Shown here one piece after another: positions 1 to 9,312 of a stretch of 64,000 nucleotides of DNA. This DNA is from Streptomyces sp. NRRL F-6131 (GTDB taxonomy: Bacteria; Actinomycetota; Actinomycetes; Streptomycetales; Streptomycetaceae). The stretch is taken from the NCBI GenBank assembly GCA_000719695.1, contig JOHN01000017.1:208516-272515 (forward strand). Reading direction: 5' to 3'. The notes below the pieces were generated by a model. It was not told where the DNA came from. It did not search any database and worked only from the letters and a program-made list of their open reading frames with translations. The first letter of the stretch is position 1; each line of letters starts with the position of its first letter. The position numbers were made by a program, and so were the translations under genes.

Positions 1-522
1 GTGGCTGACGTTGGCGACGAAGTCGCGGCGGACGGCCTCCACCCGGCGGCGCTCGGTCTGGTCCTCGACCAGCACCAGGACCAGCCGGGAGCCCAGCGGG
101 GCGACCCGGACCGACACCGCGAGGGGTTCGGCGGCGCGCGCCGCGCCCGGCCGGGGCAGCTCCAGTTCGAGCTGGCGGATCTCGCCGTCCCGACGGGTCC
201 CCCGGGCCAGCGACAACAGCTGGTCGACGGCGACCGCACCGCCCCGGACCAGGCCCATCGCGTACGCCGCCGAGCTGGCCTTGACCACCTCGTCGCCCTC
301 GCCGAGCACGATCGCGCAGGAGCGCAGCACGGAGAGGACGGTGTCCACCCCCGGGGGGAGCGGGGGTTCCTGCGCGGGGCCGAGGCCCTGATTCCGGTTG
401 GTACCGCTGTACCTGCCCTTCGCCTGCTCGCGCTCGCTCCAACGGAAGGCGATCGAGGCCGTGAGGCCGACGCCGAGCCCGGCTATGGCGCAGGCAGCGG
501 CGGCGGCCACGTTCACGTCCAT
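1..522 (-). CDS. phoR: Phosphate-sensing histidine kinase PhoR/SenX3, N-terminal part (window edge)
   Basis: The reverse strand reads an open frame from an ATG at 522 to the window edge: 174 residues beginning MDVNVAAAAACAIAGLGVG. Residues about 5-25 form one membrane segment. A PAS-like region follows, and the last residues are RRDFVANVSH, the H-box of a HisKA kinase, so the window ends exactly at the phosphorylatable histidine; the ATPase domain lies outside. The single membrane segment, short PAS region and divergence from phoU across a PHO box are typical of the SenX3/PhoR kinases that sense phosphate through the Pst-PhoU system and phosphorylate PhoP/RegX3. The product is certain as a histidine kinase; the name rests on the phoU neighbour and the PHO box. 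Confidence 0.9.
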   Translation of the reverse strand, partial: MDVNVAAAAACAIAGLGVGLTASIAFRWSEREQAKGRYSGTNRNQGLGPAQEPPLPPGVDTVLSVLRSCAIVLGEGDEVVKASSAAYAMGLVRGGAVAVDQLLSLARGTRRDGEIRQLELELPRPGAARAAEPLAVSVRVAPLGSRLVLVLVEDQTERRRVEAVRRDFVANVSH

Positions 523-595
523 ACCGCCAGCCTAAGCGCACGGTGCGGGCGCTCCCCAAGGGCCGGATCAAGGGATCCGCCACGCGTTGCCGAGA

Positions 596-628
596 ATTCA
601 CCTTCAGGTAGCTGGCGATTCACCGGAC
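596..628. promoter_or_regulatory. PHO box (PhoP operator) between phoR and phoU
   Basis: Three 11-nt units lie in direct order: ATTCACCTTCA (596-606), GGTAGCTGGCG (607-617) and ATTCACCGGAC (618-628). The outer two keep the TTCACC core of Streptomyces PHO boxes (GTTCACC direct repeats, 11-nt period); the middle one is degenerate. The 307-bp gap 523-829 holds no other gene, and the box lies about 75 bp from the phoR start and 200 bp from phoU, as expected for a shared divergent control region. PhoP binding is inferred. Confidence 0.8.
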
Positions 629-829
629 GGGTCGTGCGTGGTCGCCCGGACGGCCCAGAGTGGGCGCCGGAGCCCGTGTGGGACGGGCGGCCCGGCCGAA
701 CGGCCGTACGCCGCCCCCGGCGCGCGCGTACGATGCGCGCCACCAGCAGTGGTCATTCGTACGTCGTTCGGACGGTCGGAACGGATGACCGGTCGGCACC
801 GCCACCGACACAGCTACTGAGGAGAGAAC

Positions 830-1510
830 ATGCGCGACGCGTACCACGAGGAACTCGACTCGATCGGCGACAGCCTGGTCGAGATGGCCCGGCTGGTCGG
901 TTCGGCCCTCGGGCGGGCCACCACGGCGCTCCTCGACGCGGACCTGGCGCTGGCGGAGAGCGTGATCGCCGCCGACGAGAAGGTCAACGACCTGCACCAC
1001 GAGCTGGAGAACCGGGCGATCGACCTGCTGGCCCGCCAGCAGCCGGTCGCCACCGACCTGCGCATCGTGGTCACCTCCCTGCGGATGAGCGCCGACCTGG
1101 AGCGCTGCGGCGACCTCGCCCGGCACGTCGCCAAGGTCGCGCGACTGCGCTACCCCGAGACCGCCGTCCCGGCCGACCTGCACTCGACGGTGCTGGAGAT
1201 GGGCCAGCTCGCCCAGCGCCTGGTGGCCAAGGCCGGCCTGGTGATCGCCACCAAGGACGTCGACAAGGCGCTGGAGCTGGAGCAGGACGACGACGCGATC
1301 GACGCGCTGCACCGCGAGCTGTTCGCCCACCTCATCGACGAGCGCTGGCACCACGGCATCGAGACCGCGGTGGACGTCACCCTGGTCGGCCGCTACTACG
1401 AGCGCTTCGCCGACCACGCGGTCTCGGTGGCCAAGCGCGTGGTGTACCTGGTGACCGGCGAGCACGTGAACGAGTTCGTCGCGGCCTCCGAGGCCGCCCA
1501 GGCGGAGTGA
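830..1510 (+). CDS. phoU: Phosphate signalling regulator PhoU
   Basis: 226 residues, the usual PhoU length, starting MRDAYHEELD after a GGAG at 821-824. The protein is all helical and contains two PhoU repeats. The segment LRMSADLERCGDLARHVAK carries the E/D-rich metal-binding motif of the family. PhoU is a cytoplasmic partner of the PstSCAB phosphate transporter and of PhoR-type kinases and keeps the kinase in its phosphatase state when phosphate is plentiful. It is divergent from the phoR-like gene across a PHO box, so the pair is probably under PhoP control. A long hairpin follows about 50 nt after the stop. Confidence 0.96.
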   Translation: MRDAYHEELDSIGDSLVEMARLVGSALGRATTALLDADLALAESVIAADEKVNDLHHELENRAIDLLARQQPVATDLRIVVTSLRMSADLERCGDLARHVAKVARLRYPETAVPADLHSTVLEMGQLAQRLVAKAGLVIATKDVDKALELEQDDDAIDALHRELFAHLIDERWHHGIETAVDVTLVGRYYERFADHAVSVAKRVVYLVTGEHVNEFVAASEAAQAE

Positions 1511-1558
1511 GACCGCGGGGGTGAGGGCGTCCCCCCTGGGGGTGAGTAAACCCCGGGC

Positions 1559-1600
1559 GGGGGTGGTGGAGGAGCACGATCGTGCCGACTCCCCACCCCC
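1559..1600 (+). terminator. Long hairpin after phoU
   Basis: GGGGGTGG (1559-1566) pairs with CCACCCCC (1593-1600), GGAG pairs with CTCC inside, and the centre is the palindrome GCACGATCGTGC. There is no U-tract, which is common for terminators of GC-rich actinomycetes. It lies between phoU and the Cys-rich gene. Confidence 0.6.
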
Positions 1601-1688
1601 GCGCGCCTGTTGACGCTCCCACCGGTCGGCGGTTTCACTCGATCCCGAGGGCACCGAAGCGTGCCCGTCCGAAGGAGGGCTCAGCGCG

Positions 1689-1865
1689 ATGAAGGCACAC
1701 CCGACCGGCCCGGCATCGGCTCCCGACACCGTCGAACCACCCGCCCCCCGGCTGCTGCCCGTCCTCGCGGCCGGTTGCGGCTGCGGTCCGGGCTGCGGCT
1801 GCGGCTGCCAGTCCGGCGCGCCCTGCCAGTGCGGCGGGGTGGACGGCGGCTGCTGCGGCCACTGA
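1689..1865 (+). CDS. Small Cys-rich, metallothionein-like protein (58 aa)
   Basis: A 58-codon frame starts at an ATG ten nt after a perfect AAGGAGG (1672-1678). The N-terminal 28 residues are Pro/Ala-rich. The rest carries nine cysteines in Cys-Gly repeats (positions 30, 32, 36, 38, 40, 46, 48, 55, 56) and ends in CCGH. Such C-x-C density suggests thiolate binding of soft metals such as Zn, Cu or Cd, as in metallothioneins, but it matches no family I can name. Nothing suggests export: the one hydrophobic stretch (RLLPVLAAG) is too short for a signal peptide. The strong ribosome site and third-position GC bias make it a real gene despite its size. Metal binding is inference. Confidence 0.75.
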   Translation: MKAHPTGPASAPDTVEPPAPRLLPVLAAGCGCGPGCGCGCQSGAPCQCGGVDGGCCGH

Positions 1866-2037
1866 GAACCGCCCCACCCGTTCGATCCGCCCCGACCGTC
1901 GGAGCCGCCCTCGGCGGAGCCGCGGCGCTCCGGGGTGCGCGGCCGCCGTGGGAGACGGTCGCGCACCCCGGCCTCCGCGCCGCCGGAGCGCCGGCGGGGG
2001 TCCGTGGGGCACGTGGGGCACGTGAGGCCCGGGGAGG

Positions 2038-2625
2038 TCAGAACGTGACGTCCGCGCAGGAGTAGAAGGCGTTGCCGGTGTCGGCGATCTCCCAGACCGA
2101 GACGACCACGTGGTGGCCGGTCCGGCCGCTCGGCAGGGTCGCGGTGTGGCTCAGCGTGCTGGGCACCTGCGTGCCGTTGTAGGGGACGTTCAGGAACGGG
2201 GTCAGCTCCAGATCGGCCCGGGTGACCTTCCGCGAGGCGTCGTAGCCGGGCTTGGTCAGGTAGTACGTGAAGCCGGTCGTGGCGTGCCGGGCGGTGAACC
2301 GCCAGGTGAAGGTCAGCCGCTGGCCCGCCGAGACGGCGGCGGTCGGCCAGGCGCCGCCGCGCGGGTCGTCGAGTTCGGCGAACCGGCTGTTGCCGCCGGC
2401 GCAGATGGCGCCGTCGGCCGGTCCTCTGCTCGGGAAGCCCTTCGGTCCTTCGACGCTCTGCGGCTCCCACTGGATCGCGCCGCAGTTCTTCACCGTGCCC
2501 GCCGCGCACAGCGCGGCCCGGCTCGGCGGGGTGCTGATGTAGCCGTGCGACTGCGCCGGCAGGGCGACCGCGACCGGCACCGCGAGCGCGGCGACCACGG
2601 CTCCGACGACATGACGTGTGCGCAT
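2038..2625 (-). CDS. Secreted AA10 lytic polysaccharide monooxygenase
   Basis: 195 residues with a Sec signal peptide ending AQS before His27. After cleavage, His27 is the N-terminus and forms the copper histidine brace with His114 (TARHATTGF), the hallmark of AA10 enzymes. The C-terminal CADVTF supplies the axial aromatic position, and Cys pairs typical of the fold are present. The enzyme oxidatively cleaves crystalline chitin or cellulose outside the cell. There is no carbohydrate-binding module, so it is a single-domain enzyme; substrate cannot be told from sequence alone. A GGAGGAG ribosome site precedes the ATG. It is transcribed alone, opposite to phoU. Confidence 0.93.
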   Translation of the reverse strand: MRTRHVVGAVVAALAVPVAVALPAQSHGYISTPPSRAALCAAGTVKNCGAIQWEPQSVEGPKGFPSRGPADGAICAGGNSRFAELDDPRGGAWPTAAVSAGQRLTFTWRFTARHATTGFTYYLTKPGYDASRKVTRADLELTPFLNVPYNGTQVPSTLSHTATLPSGRTGHHVVVSVWEIADTGNAFYSCADVTF

Positions 2626-2806
2626 GGTGCTCCTCCGTGGGGGTGGATGGAGAGTCCGCCGAGCGCGGACACGCGCGCGTGGGGGCTTGGCATGCCTGCG
2701 CCGGGTCGGTGCTCACACGGTAGGAGCCGCCACCGGGGCCGTCAATGGTCTGAACCACCTTTGCGGCACGCCGAACACCGCGCCCCCGCAAGGGAGTTGA
2801 ACGCGA

Positions 2807-2841
2807 AAGGCCCCGCCCCCGGAGCCGGGGAGCGGGGCCTT
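2807..2841 (-). terminator. Strong hairpin after gpmA
   Basis: AAGGCCCCGC (2807-2816) pairs perfectly with GCGGGGCCTT (2832-2841), with a further GC-rich inner stem. On the minus strand the stem ends in a short T run, directly after the gpmA stop (2858). Confidence 0.75.
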
Positions 2842-2857
2842 CGACGGCTGTTCCGGG

Positions 2858-3616
2858 CTACTTCTTGCCCTGGTTCTTGACCGCCTCGATCGCGGCGGCG
2901 GCGGCCTCCGGGTCGAGGTAGCGGCCGCCGGTGACGGTCGGCTTGAAGTCGGCGTCCAGCTCGTAGACCAGCGGGATGCCGGTCGGGATGTTCAGGCCCG
3001 CGATGTCGGCGTCGGAGATGCCGTCCAGGTGCTTGACCAGCGCGCGCAGGCTGTTGCCGTGGGCGGTGACCAGCACGGTCCGGCCGGCAGCGAGGTCCGG
3101 GACGATGGCGTCGTACCAGTACGGCAGCATCCGCTCGACGACGTCCTGCAGGCACTCGGTGCGCGGACGCAGCTCGCTGGGGATGTCGGCGTAACGGGCG
3201 TCACCGGCCTGCGAGTACTCGGAGCCGTCGGCCAGCTCCGGCGGCGGGGTGTCGTACGACCGGCGCCAGAGCTGGAACTGCTCCTCGCCGAACTCGGCCA
3301 GGGTCTGGGCCTTGTCCTTGCCCTGGAGGGCGCCGTAGTGCCGCTCGTTCAGGCGCCAGCTGCGGCTGACCGGGATCCAGTGGCGGTCGGCCTTGTCCAG
3401 GGCGATCTGCGAGGTGCGGATCGCGCGGCGCAGCAGCGAGGTGTGCAGGACGTCCGGGAGGTAGCCCTCGGCGGCGAGGAGCTCGCCACCGCGCGCGGCC
3501 TCCTTCTCGCCCTTCTCGTTGAGGTCGACGTCGACCCAACCGGTGAAAAGGTTCTTCTGGTTCCACTCGCTCTCGCCGTGGCGGAGCAGGATGAGTCGGT
3601 ACGTCGTGTCAGCCAT
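2858..3616 (-). CDS. gpmA: 2,3-bisphosphoglycerate-dependent phosphoglycerate mutase
   Basis: 252 residues starting [19 protein letters not shown]. His13 in the RHGE motif is the phospho-accepting histidine; [10 protein letters not shown] holds the acid/base Glu, and [11 protein letters not shown] the second active-site His. It interconverts 3- and 2-phosphoglycerate in glycolysis and gluconeogenesis. A longer upstream frame exists, but the ATG at 3616 is chosen because the family starts there and because TAAGCT (3624-3629) lies exactly 7 nt upstream, the pattern of a leaderless mRNA. A terminator hairpin follows. In Mycobacterium gpm1 also neighbours senX3 and mshA. Confidence 0.96.
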   Translation of the reverse strand: MADTTYRLILLRHGESEWNQKNLFTGWVDVDLNEKGEKEAARGGELLAAEGYLPDVLHTSLLRRAIRTSQIALDKADRHWIPVSRSWRLNERHYGALQGKDKAQTLAEFGEEQFQLWRRSYDTPPPELADGSEYSQAGDARYADIPSELRPRTECLQDVVERMLPYWYDAIVPDLAAGRTVLVTAHGNSLRALVKHLDGISDADIAGLNIPTGIPLVYELDADFKPTVTGGRYLDPEAAAAAIEAVKNQGKK

Positions 3617-3670
3617 GGCGCCCAGCTTAGTGGAGGCACGAAAAACCCCTGGTGGGCGCCCCTCGCGATG

Positions 3671-3703
3671 AGTAAGGTGTGCACTGCACCAGTGACACTT
3701 ACT
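3671..3703. promoter_or_regulatory. Imperfect inverted repeat between gpmA and the MFS gene
   Basis: AGTAAG (3671-3676) and CTTACT (3698-3703) are the outer arms; TGT/ACA and CACT/AGTG pair inside, with two single-base bulges on the left arm. It lies between the divergent gpmA and MFS starts, about 65 bp before the MFS gene. It may be a repressor operator; no regulator gene is adjacent. Confidence 0.4.
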
Positions 3704-3764
3704 CCGCTGCCGAGCGGTCCTGCCGTGCGGCTCGGCGCGCCTCCGCCTGCCCGGGAGCCCCCAC

Positions 3765-5102
3765 ATGCCCGATTCGCCCCTGCTCGCCCCCGCCGTCAGA
3801 GCGGTCACCGAGGCCCTTCAGGGGCTTCCGCGCCAGTTCTGGTGGCTCTGGACCAGCACCCTGGTGAACCGGCTGGGCGGATTCGTGGTCACCTTCCTCG
3901 CCCTCTACCTGACCGTCGACCGGGGCTACTCGACCTCGTACGCCGGCCTGGTCGCCGCGCTCTTCGGCCTGGGCTCGGCCGTCGCCTCGCTCGTCGCCGG
4001 GGTGCTGACCGACCGGGTCGGACGGCGGCCGACCCTGGTCGTCGCCCAGCTCGGCACCGCGCTGTTCACCGCGGTGCTCGGGTTCACCGACGGTCCGGTG
4101 GCCATCGCGGTGGTCGCCTTCCTGGTCGGCCTCTTCAGCAACGCGTCCCGCCCGGCGATCTCGGCGATCATCGCCGACGTCGTGCCCGCCGAGGACCGGG
4201 TCCGTGCCTACGCCCTGAACTACTGGGCGATCAACATCGGCTTCGGCCTCTCCGCCGCGGCCGCCGGCCTGATCGCCGCCCACGGCTACCTCACGCTCTT
4301 CCTGCTGGACGCGCTCACCACCGTGATCTGCGCGGCCGTCGTCTTCGTCCGCATACCGGAGACCAAGCCGGCCGCCCCGACCGGGAAGGCGGCCGCGGAC
4401 GGCGCGGCCGGGGCGGGCGGCCGGCCCGCGATCGGTCTGGGCGCGGTGTTCCGGGACGGCCGCTTCATGGCGCTGGTGGTGCTCAACCTGCTGCTCGCCC
4501 TGGTCGCCCAGCAGGGTTCCACGACCCTGGCCATGGACATGGGCCGGGCGGGCATCTCCACCACCGAGTTCGGTCTGGTGATCGGCCTCAACGGTCTGCT
4601 CATCGTGGTGCTCCAGATCCCGGCCACCCGGTGGATGCAGGGCCGCGACCGGACGGCCCTGCTGGTCGCCAGCGCGCTGCTCCTCGGCTGGGGCTTCGGC
4701 CTGACCGCGCTGGCCGGCTCCTCGGCGTGGTTCTTCGCCCTCACCGTGGTGGTCTGGACGCTCGGCGAGATCCTGAACGCGCCGGTCATGATGGGCCTGG
4801 TCGCCGAACTGTCGCCGGCCGAGGCGCGCGGCCGCTACCAGGGCGTCTACTCGCTCTCCTGGTCGCTCGCCTCGTTCCTCGGCCCGGCGGTGGGCGGCGT
4901 GCTGCTGGACCGGGCCGGCAGCGGTGCGCTCTGGGGGGCGTGCGCGGTGCTCGGCACGGCCGCGGCGGGCGGGTACGTCCTGCTCGGCCGGCGGACGGGC
5001 GCCGCACCGGCGGCGGACGCCGGGACCGCGCCGGTGGCGCCCCGCGCGGCGGAGGCCTCCGGGGCGGGCACCGAACCGGAGCGGGCGACGGCCGGCACCT
5101 GA
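3765..5102 (+). CDS. MFS transporter, DHA1-type drug exporter
   Basis: 445 residues with about 12 predicted membrane segments. Loop 2-3 carries the MFS motif A ([13 protein letters not shown]). A charged loop around residues 200-225 separates the two halves, and the Ala/Pro-rich tail is cytoplasmic. The protein is a proton-coupled exporter of the 12-helix drug/H+ antiporter group in the plasma membrane; substrate unknown. The start MPDSPLLAP follows GGGAG by a short spacer. An imperfect inverted repeat lies upstream (3671-3703). No partner gene suggests a substrate. Confidence 0.88.
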   Translation: MPDSPLLAPAVRAVTEALQGLPRQFWWLWTSTLVNRLGGFVVTFLALYLTVDRGYSTSYAGLVAALFGLGSAVASLVAGVLTDRVGRRPTLVVAQLGTALFTAVLGFTDGPVAIAVVAFLVGLFSNASRPAISAIIADVVPAEDRVRAYALNYWAINIGFGLSAAAAGLIAAHGYLTLFLLDALTTVICAAVVFVRIPETKPAAPTGKAAADGAAGAGGRPAIGLGAVFRDGRFMALVVLNLLLALVAQQGSTTLAMDMGRAGISTTEFGLVIGLNGLLIVVLQIPATRWMQGRDRTALLVASALLLGWGFGLTALAGSSAWFFALTVVVWTLGEILNAPVMMGLVAELSPAEARGRYQGVYSLSWSLASFLGPAVGGVLLDRAGSGALWGACAVLGTAAAGGYVLLGRRTGAAPAADAGTAPVAPRAAEASGAGTEPERATAGT

Positions 5103-5132
5103 GCCGGGGCCCGAGCCGTCAACGGTCGCGGG

Positions 5133-5711
5133 TCAGAACGGCTGGGGCCGGTCGACCGGCGCGGGCTCCGGGGACCCGGGTGCGTCCGGTGCGTCCGGTG
5201 CGTCCGGGGACGGGCCGGCGAGGTGGGCGAAGGCCGCCAGGTTGCGGGTCGACTCCCCGCGCTTGGTCCGCCACTCCCACTCCCGCCGGATCGCGGTGGC
5301 GAAGCCCAGCTCCAGCAGGGTGTTGAACGGCTCGTCGGCGTTCTCCAGCACCGTGCCCAGCAGCCGGTCCACCGCGTCCGGGGTCAGCGCCTCCAACGGC
5401 AGCCGGCCCGCCAGGTAGACGTCCCCGAGCCGGTCGACCGCGTACGCCACGCCGTACATCCGGGTGTTGCGCTCCAGCAGCCAGCGGTAGACGGCCTCGT
5501 GGTTCTCGTCCGGGCGGCGGACCACGAAGGCGTTCACCGAGAGGGTGTGGTCGCCGATCCGCAGAGCACAGGTGGTGCTCAGCTTCCGGGTGCCCGGGAG
5601 GGTCGCCACCAGGGTGTACGGGTCGGTGGGGGCCGGTTCCCAGGCCACCCCGGCCCCGTCCAGGGCGGTGCGCAGGAGGGTCAGGGCCTCGTCCTTGGTG
5701 CGGAATGCCAT
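5133..5711 (-). CDS. YbjN-domain protein
   Basis: 192 residues. The central part (about 10-160) shows the YbjN fold signature (NAFVVRRPDENHEAVYRWLLERN, DVYLAGRLPLEALTPDAVDRLLGTVL), a type III secretion chaperone-like fold of uncertain function. The last 30 residues are a Pro/Asp repeat (DAPDAPDAPGSPEPAP). It follows mshA on the same strand, as the YbjN-like Rv0487 lies beside mshA in M. tuberculosis. It has its own likely leaderless promoter: TAACGT (5719-5724) ends 7 nt before the ATG. Function unknown. Confidence 0.82.
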   Translation of the reverse strand: MAFRTKDEALTLLRTALDGAGVAWEPAPTDPYTLVATLPGTRKLSTTCALRIGDHTLSVNAFVVRRPDENHEAVYRWLLERNTRMYGVAYAVDRLGDVYLAGRLPLEALTPDAVDRLLGTVLENADEPFNTLLELGFATAIRREWEWRTKRGESTRNLAAFAHLAGPSPDAPDAPDAPGSPEPAPVDRPQPF

Positions 5712-5798
5712 GGGGGTGACGTTACTCGGGAGTACGCCCGCGCGCAGCAGCGCACGGGCGGTCCCGGGCGTCCGCCGGGTGCGCGGGCCGCCCGCGGC

Positions 5799-7193
5799 TC
5801 AGGCGAGCAGTCGGCGGGCCCCGGACAGCCGGCCGACCGGGCGGGCCAGGCTGCCGGCGTACACCTCGGCGGTGGTCACGGCGGCGTTGTCCCAGCCGAA
5901 GCCGGCCGCGTGCCGGGCCGCCGCGGCGCCCCGCCGGGCCACCAGCTCCGGATCGGTGATGTACGGCTCCAGCGCGCGCGACCAGTCCGCCGGGTCGTGG
6001 CCGTCCACCAGCGTGCCCGTGACGCCGTCCCGCACCGCGACCGGCAGGCCGCCCACGGCGGCCGCCACCACCGGCGAGCCGCAGGCCTGCGCCTCCAGCG
6101 CGACCAGTCCGAAGGACTCGCTGTACGAGGGCATCACCAGCGCGGTCGCGGCCCGGTACCACTCGGCGAGCATCGCCTGGCCGACCGGCGGGTGGAAGCG
6201 CACCACGTCGCCGATGCCCAGCTGGGCGGCGAGCTTGTGCAGGCTCTCCGGCCGGGCCAGACCGGTGCCGGACGGACCGCCGACGACCGGCACCACCAGC
6301 CGCTCGCGCAGCTCCGGCCGCCGCTCCAGCAGCACGGCGACCGCGCGCAGCAGCACGTCCGGGGCCTTCAGCGGCTGGATCCGGCCGGCGAAGAGCAGCA
6401 CCGCCGCGTCGGCGGGCAGCCCCAGCCGGGCCCGCGCGGCGCGGCGGGCCTCCGCCGTCCCCGGGGCACCCGCCGGGGCGGGGCGGAAGACCTCCAGGTT
6501 GACGCCCGGGTGGACCACGGCCAGCTGCTCCGGGCGGGCCGCGTAGAACCGGGCCAGCTCGGCGGCCTCCTCGGTGGTGTTGGCGATCAGCCGGTCGGCC
6601 GCCTCCACCACCTGGGTCTCGCCGATCACCCGGGCCGCCGGCTCGGGGGTGTCGCCCTCGGCCAGCGCCGCGTTCTTCACCTTCGCCATGGTGTGCATGG
6701 TGTGCACCAGCGGGACGCCCCAGCGCTGGGCGGCCAGCCAGCCGACCTGGCCGGAGAGCCAGTAGTGCGAGTGGACCAGGTCGTAGTGGCCGGGGCGGTG
6801 GCCGGCCTCGGTGCGCAGCACCCCGTGGGTGAAGGCGCACAGCTGGGCCGGCAGGTCCTCCTTCACCAGGCCCTCGTACGGGCCGGCCGTGACGTGCCGC
6901 ACCAGCACGCCCGGGGCCAGCTCCACGGTGGGCGCGTCGTCCGAGCAGATCGCCCGGGTGAAGACCTCGACCTCGATGTTGAGCGCGGCCAGTCGCTTGG
7001 CCAGCTCGACGATGTAGACGTTCATGCCGCCCGCGTCGCCCGTCCCCGGCTGGTGCAGCGGGGAGGTGTGGACGCTGAGCATGGCTATCCGGCGCGGGCG
7101 GCGCCGACCGCCCTGGACGAGCGACTGGAGCCGGCCGCGCGCGGGCGTGGCCGGCTGGGCACGGCGTACCGAACGGACGGGGTGCTGGATCAC
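5799..7193 (-). CDS. mshA: Mycothiol glycosyltransferase MshA
   Basis: 464 residues. The GT-B glycosyltransferase joins UDP-GlcNAc to 1L-myo-inositol-1-phosphate, the first step of mycothiol synthesis. The sequence [31 protein letters not shown] (about 36-66) is the conserved MshA N-terminus with the inositol-phosphate site; [23 protein letters not shown] contains the EX7E motif of retaining GT4 enzymes. The GTG at 7193 is preferred over a more distant ATG because a perfect GAGGAGG (7204-7210) lies ten nt upstream. The codons before MLSVHTS are Arg-rich and family-typical. The 5' leader carries a 15-bp tandem duplication. Confidence 0.95.
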   Translation of the reverse strand: MIQHPVRSVRRAQPATPARGRLQSLVQGGRRRPRRIAMLSVHTSPLHQPGTGDAGGMNVYIVELAKRLAALNIEVEVFTRAICSDDAPTVELAPGVLVRHVTAGPYEGLVKEDLPAQLCAFTHGVLRTEAGHRPGHYDLVHSHYWLSGQVGWLAAQRWGVPLVHTMHTMAKVKNAALAEGDTPEPAARVIGETQVVEAADRLIANTTEEAAELARFYAARPEQLAVVHPGVNLEVFRPAPAGAPGTAEARRAARARLGLPADAAVLLFAGRIQPLKAPDVLLRAVAVLLERRPELRERLVVPVVGGPSGTGLARPESLHKLAAQLGIGDVVRFHPPVGQAMLAEWYRAATALVMPSYSESFGLVALEAQACGSPVVAAAVGGLPVAVRDGVTGTLVDGHDPADWSRALEPYITDPELVARRGAAAARHAAGFGWDNAAVTTAEVYAGSLARPVGRLSGARRLLA

Positions 7194-7238
7194 CTGGCTG
7201 AAGCCTCCTCGTGTGCTGCCCGTCTCGCAGCCCTTGCC

Positions 7239-7268
7239 TGCTGCCTGCTGTTCTGCTGCCTGCTGTTC
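7239..7268. repeat. Perfect 15-bp tandem duplication in the mshA leader
   Basis: TGCTGCCTGCTGTTC occurs twice without a gap (7239-7253 and 7254-7268), in the region upstream of the mshA ribosome site. It also has an internal CTG/TGC periodicity, so it may be a slippage product. Confidence 0.85.
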
Positions 7269-7546
7269 GGTGTGTGCGCCGCCGCCCGTGCCGCCCGGCC
7301 GGAACGCCCGCCGCGGCGCACGTCGGCCTGCCGCCCCGTCCGGGCACACATCACCACCAGTCTGCCAACCACGCGATCGTCGACCGGCATTCCCGGCTCG
7401 CCGCATGAGATGGCCCACGTGGCCGACCGGACCCCAGGCCGGGGCCCGCGCCGCCCGCGGTCCGGCCCTCCCACGCGGTCCGGCTCTCCCACGCGGTCCG
7501 CGCCCACCCGGCGGCCGGGCGCGGCCGGGCCCGTACCCTGAGGGGC

Positions 7547-8380
7547 ATGGCCGCCTCCTCCTTCGACTCCGCGACCGCGCCCGCCCGCGGACCGGCCGGG
7601 CGGCCGGTGGGCACCGTCACCCGCGGCACCACCAACACCAACCGGCTGCGCCGGATGGACCGCTGGATCGCCCACGCGCTCGGGCCCGCACTGCGGTCCG
7701 CCGACCGCCCCCCGGTCGCCGTCGACCTCGGCTACGGCGCGGCCCCGTGGACGGCGGTCGAGCTGTCCGGGCGGCTGCGCGCGGTGCGACCGGACGTCCG
7801 GGTGGTCGGGATCGAGATCGAACCGGCCCGGGTCGCCGCAGCGCTGCCGTACGCGGTCGAGCCGCTGCTGACCTTCCGGCGCGGCGGCTTCGAGGTGCCG
7901 CTGGACGGCGGTGCGCCCGCCCAGCTGATCCGGGCCGCCAACGTGCTGCGCCAGTACGACGAGTCACAGGTGGCCGCGGTCTGGGAGCGGCTGTGCGCGA
8001 GGCTGGCCCCGGACGGGCTGCTGGTCGAGGGCACCTGCGACGAGATCGGCCGCCGGCACGTCTGGGTGGCGCTCGGCCCGGAGGGGCCCCGGACGGTCAC
8101 CTTCGCGGCCCGGCTGGGCGGCCTCGACCGGCCGTCCGACCTGGCCGAACGGCTGCCGAAGGCGCTGATCCACCACAACGTGCCGGGACGGCCGGTGCAC
8201 GCGTTCCTCCGGGACTTCGACCGGGCCTGGGCGGCGGCCGCGCCGTACGGGGCGTTCGGCGCCCGGCAGCGCTGGGTGGCCGCCTGCACCGCGCTGACCG
8301 GGGCCTGGCCGCTGGTGGACGCGCGCGGGCGGTGGCGCCAGGGCGAGGTCACCCTGCCCTGGACGGCCCTGGCCCCTTAG
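7547..8380 (+). CDS. Class I SAM-dependent methyltransferase-like protein
   Basis: 277 residues. [16 protein letters not shown] (about 58-73) resembles motif I of class I methyltransferases, [13 protein letters not shown] the acidic loop after strand 2, and [13 protein letters not shown] motif IV. The C-terminal half has no feature I recognise. It is read divergently from mshA. The ATG at 7547 lies 7 nt after TACCCT (7534-7539), a leaderless arrangement, although GAGGGGC also precedes it. Substrate unknown; the fold assignment is fairly safe, methyl transfer is inferred. Confidence 0.72.
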   Translation: MAASSFDSATAPARGPAGRPVGTVTRGTTNTNRLRRMDRWIAHALGPALRSADRPPVAVDLGYGAAPWTAVELSGRLRAVRPDVRVVGIEIEPARVAAALPYAVEPLLTFRRGGFEVPLDGGAPAQLIRAANVLRQYDESQVAAVWERLCARLAPDGLLVEGTCDEIGRRHVWVALGPEGPRTVTFAARLGGLDRPSDLAERLPKALIHHNVPGRPVHAFLRDFDRAWAAAAPYGAFGARQRWVAACTALTGAWPLVDARGRWRQGEVTLPWTALAP

Positions 8381-8521
8381 GCCCTCACTTTCGGGCCCGG
8401 CCGTCCCGACGCCCCGCCGAAGCCCCGTGATCGAGTCCACGGATTCACTCGAACGAGTTATCGAATATCTCTGGCGTGTTGACGCCCCGTCACGCCACCA
8501 TGGGGGCGTCCGACCGACCCC

Positions 8522-9076
8522 TCATTCCTGCCCCGTCACCCCCAGCTCCCGCCCGACGCCGGCGAAGACCTCGAACATCTCCGACCCGAACAGCACGAAC
8601 CGCACCTCCTCCGGTCCGCTCTCCCACTCCGCCGCCACGGCCGCGACGGTGCCGAGCGCGATCCTGGCCGCATCCGCCGGCGGCCACCCGTAGATCCCGG
8701 CCGACACGGCCGGGAAGGCCACCGTGCGCGCGCCCAGCTCCACCGCCACCCGGAGCGACTCGCGGTAGCAGGAGGCCAGCAGCTCCGCCCGCTCCTCGTA
8801 CTCGTCCGCCAGATGGACCGGCCCCACGGTGTGCACCACCCAACGGGCCGGCAGGTCACCGGCCGTGGTCGCCACCGCCCGCCCGGTGGGCAGCCCCCGC
8901 CCGTACCGGGAGGCCCGCAACCGGCGGCACTCCTCCAGAATCCGCGGTCCGCCCCGGCGGTGGATCGCGCCGTCCACCCCACCGCCGCCCAGCAGGGAGG
9001 AATTCGCGGCGTTCACCACCACGTCCACCTGCTGCGCCGTGATGTCACCCTCGACCAGGGTGATCCGCGTCACCAT
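8522..9076 (-). CDS. Macrodomain protein, MacroD type (O-acetyl-ADP-ribose deacetylase)
   Basis: 184 residues starting MVTRITLVEGDITAQQVDVVVNAANSSLLGGGGVDGAIHRRGG, the classic MacroD-type signature: the NAANSSLLGGGGVDGAIH loop holds the ribose-binding Asn and catalytic Asp, and AVSAGIYGWP is the phosphate-binding loop. These enzymes remove ADP-ribose from acidic residues and deacetylate O-acetyl-ADP-ribose. The full length matches bacterial single-domain members. The ATG at 9076 has AAAGGGG upstream; the frame is open further but does not match the family. A second, TARG1-like macrodomain lies at 17358. Confidence 0.92.
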   Translation of the reverse strand: MVTRITLVEGDITAQQVDVVVNAANSSLLGGGGVDGAIHRRGGPRILEECRRLRASRYGRGLPTGRAVATTAGDLPARWVVHTVGPVHLADEYEERAELLASCYRESLRVAVELGARTVAFPAVSAGIYGWPPADAARIALGTVAAVAAEWESGPEEVRFVLFGSEMFEVFAGVGRELGVTGQE

Positions 9077-9312
9077 GCCACAACCCCTTTCCCGGCCCGG
9101 CCCGACGCCCGGTGCCCGGGCCACCGCCAGTTTCCCCGCCCCCGTCCGACACACCACCACCGGCGTGGCGATAGCCACAACGGCGCCGGTCGGCCAGAGA
9201 AATCCCCGGAGATCACGTTATGGTCGCGAGAAGTTCCCCGACGCAGGGTGCCGAGCGGGCACTGCGGACGGACCTCGGCCGTTACGCACTCGGGGAAAGG
9301 GAGGATCAGCCG

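Noticed and set aside
1610..1638. Promoter TTGACG with TTTCAC before the Cys-rich gene
   Set aside because: The -10 is too far from consensus to report as a feature; noted only as possible.
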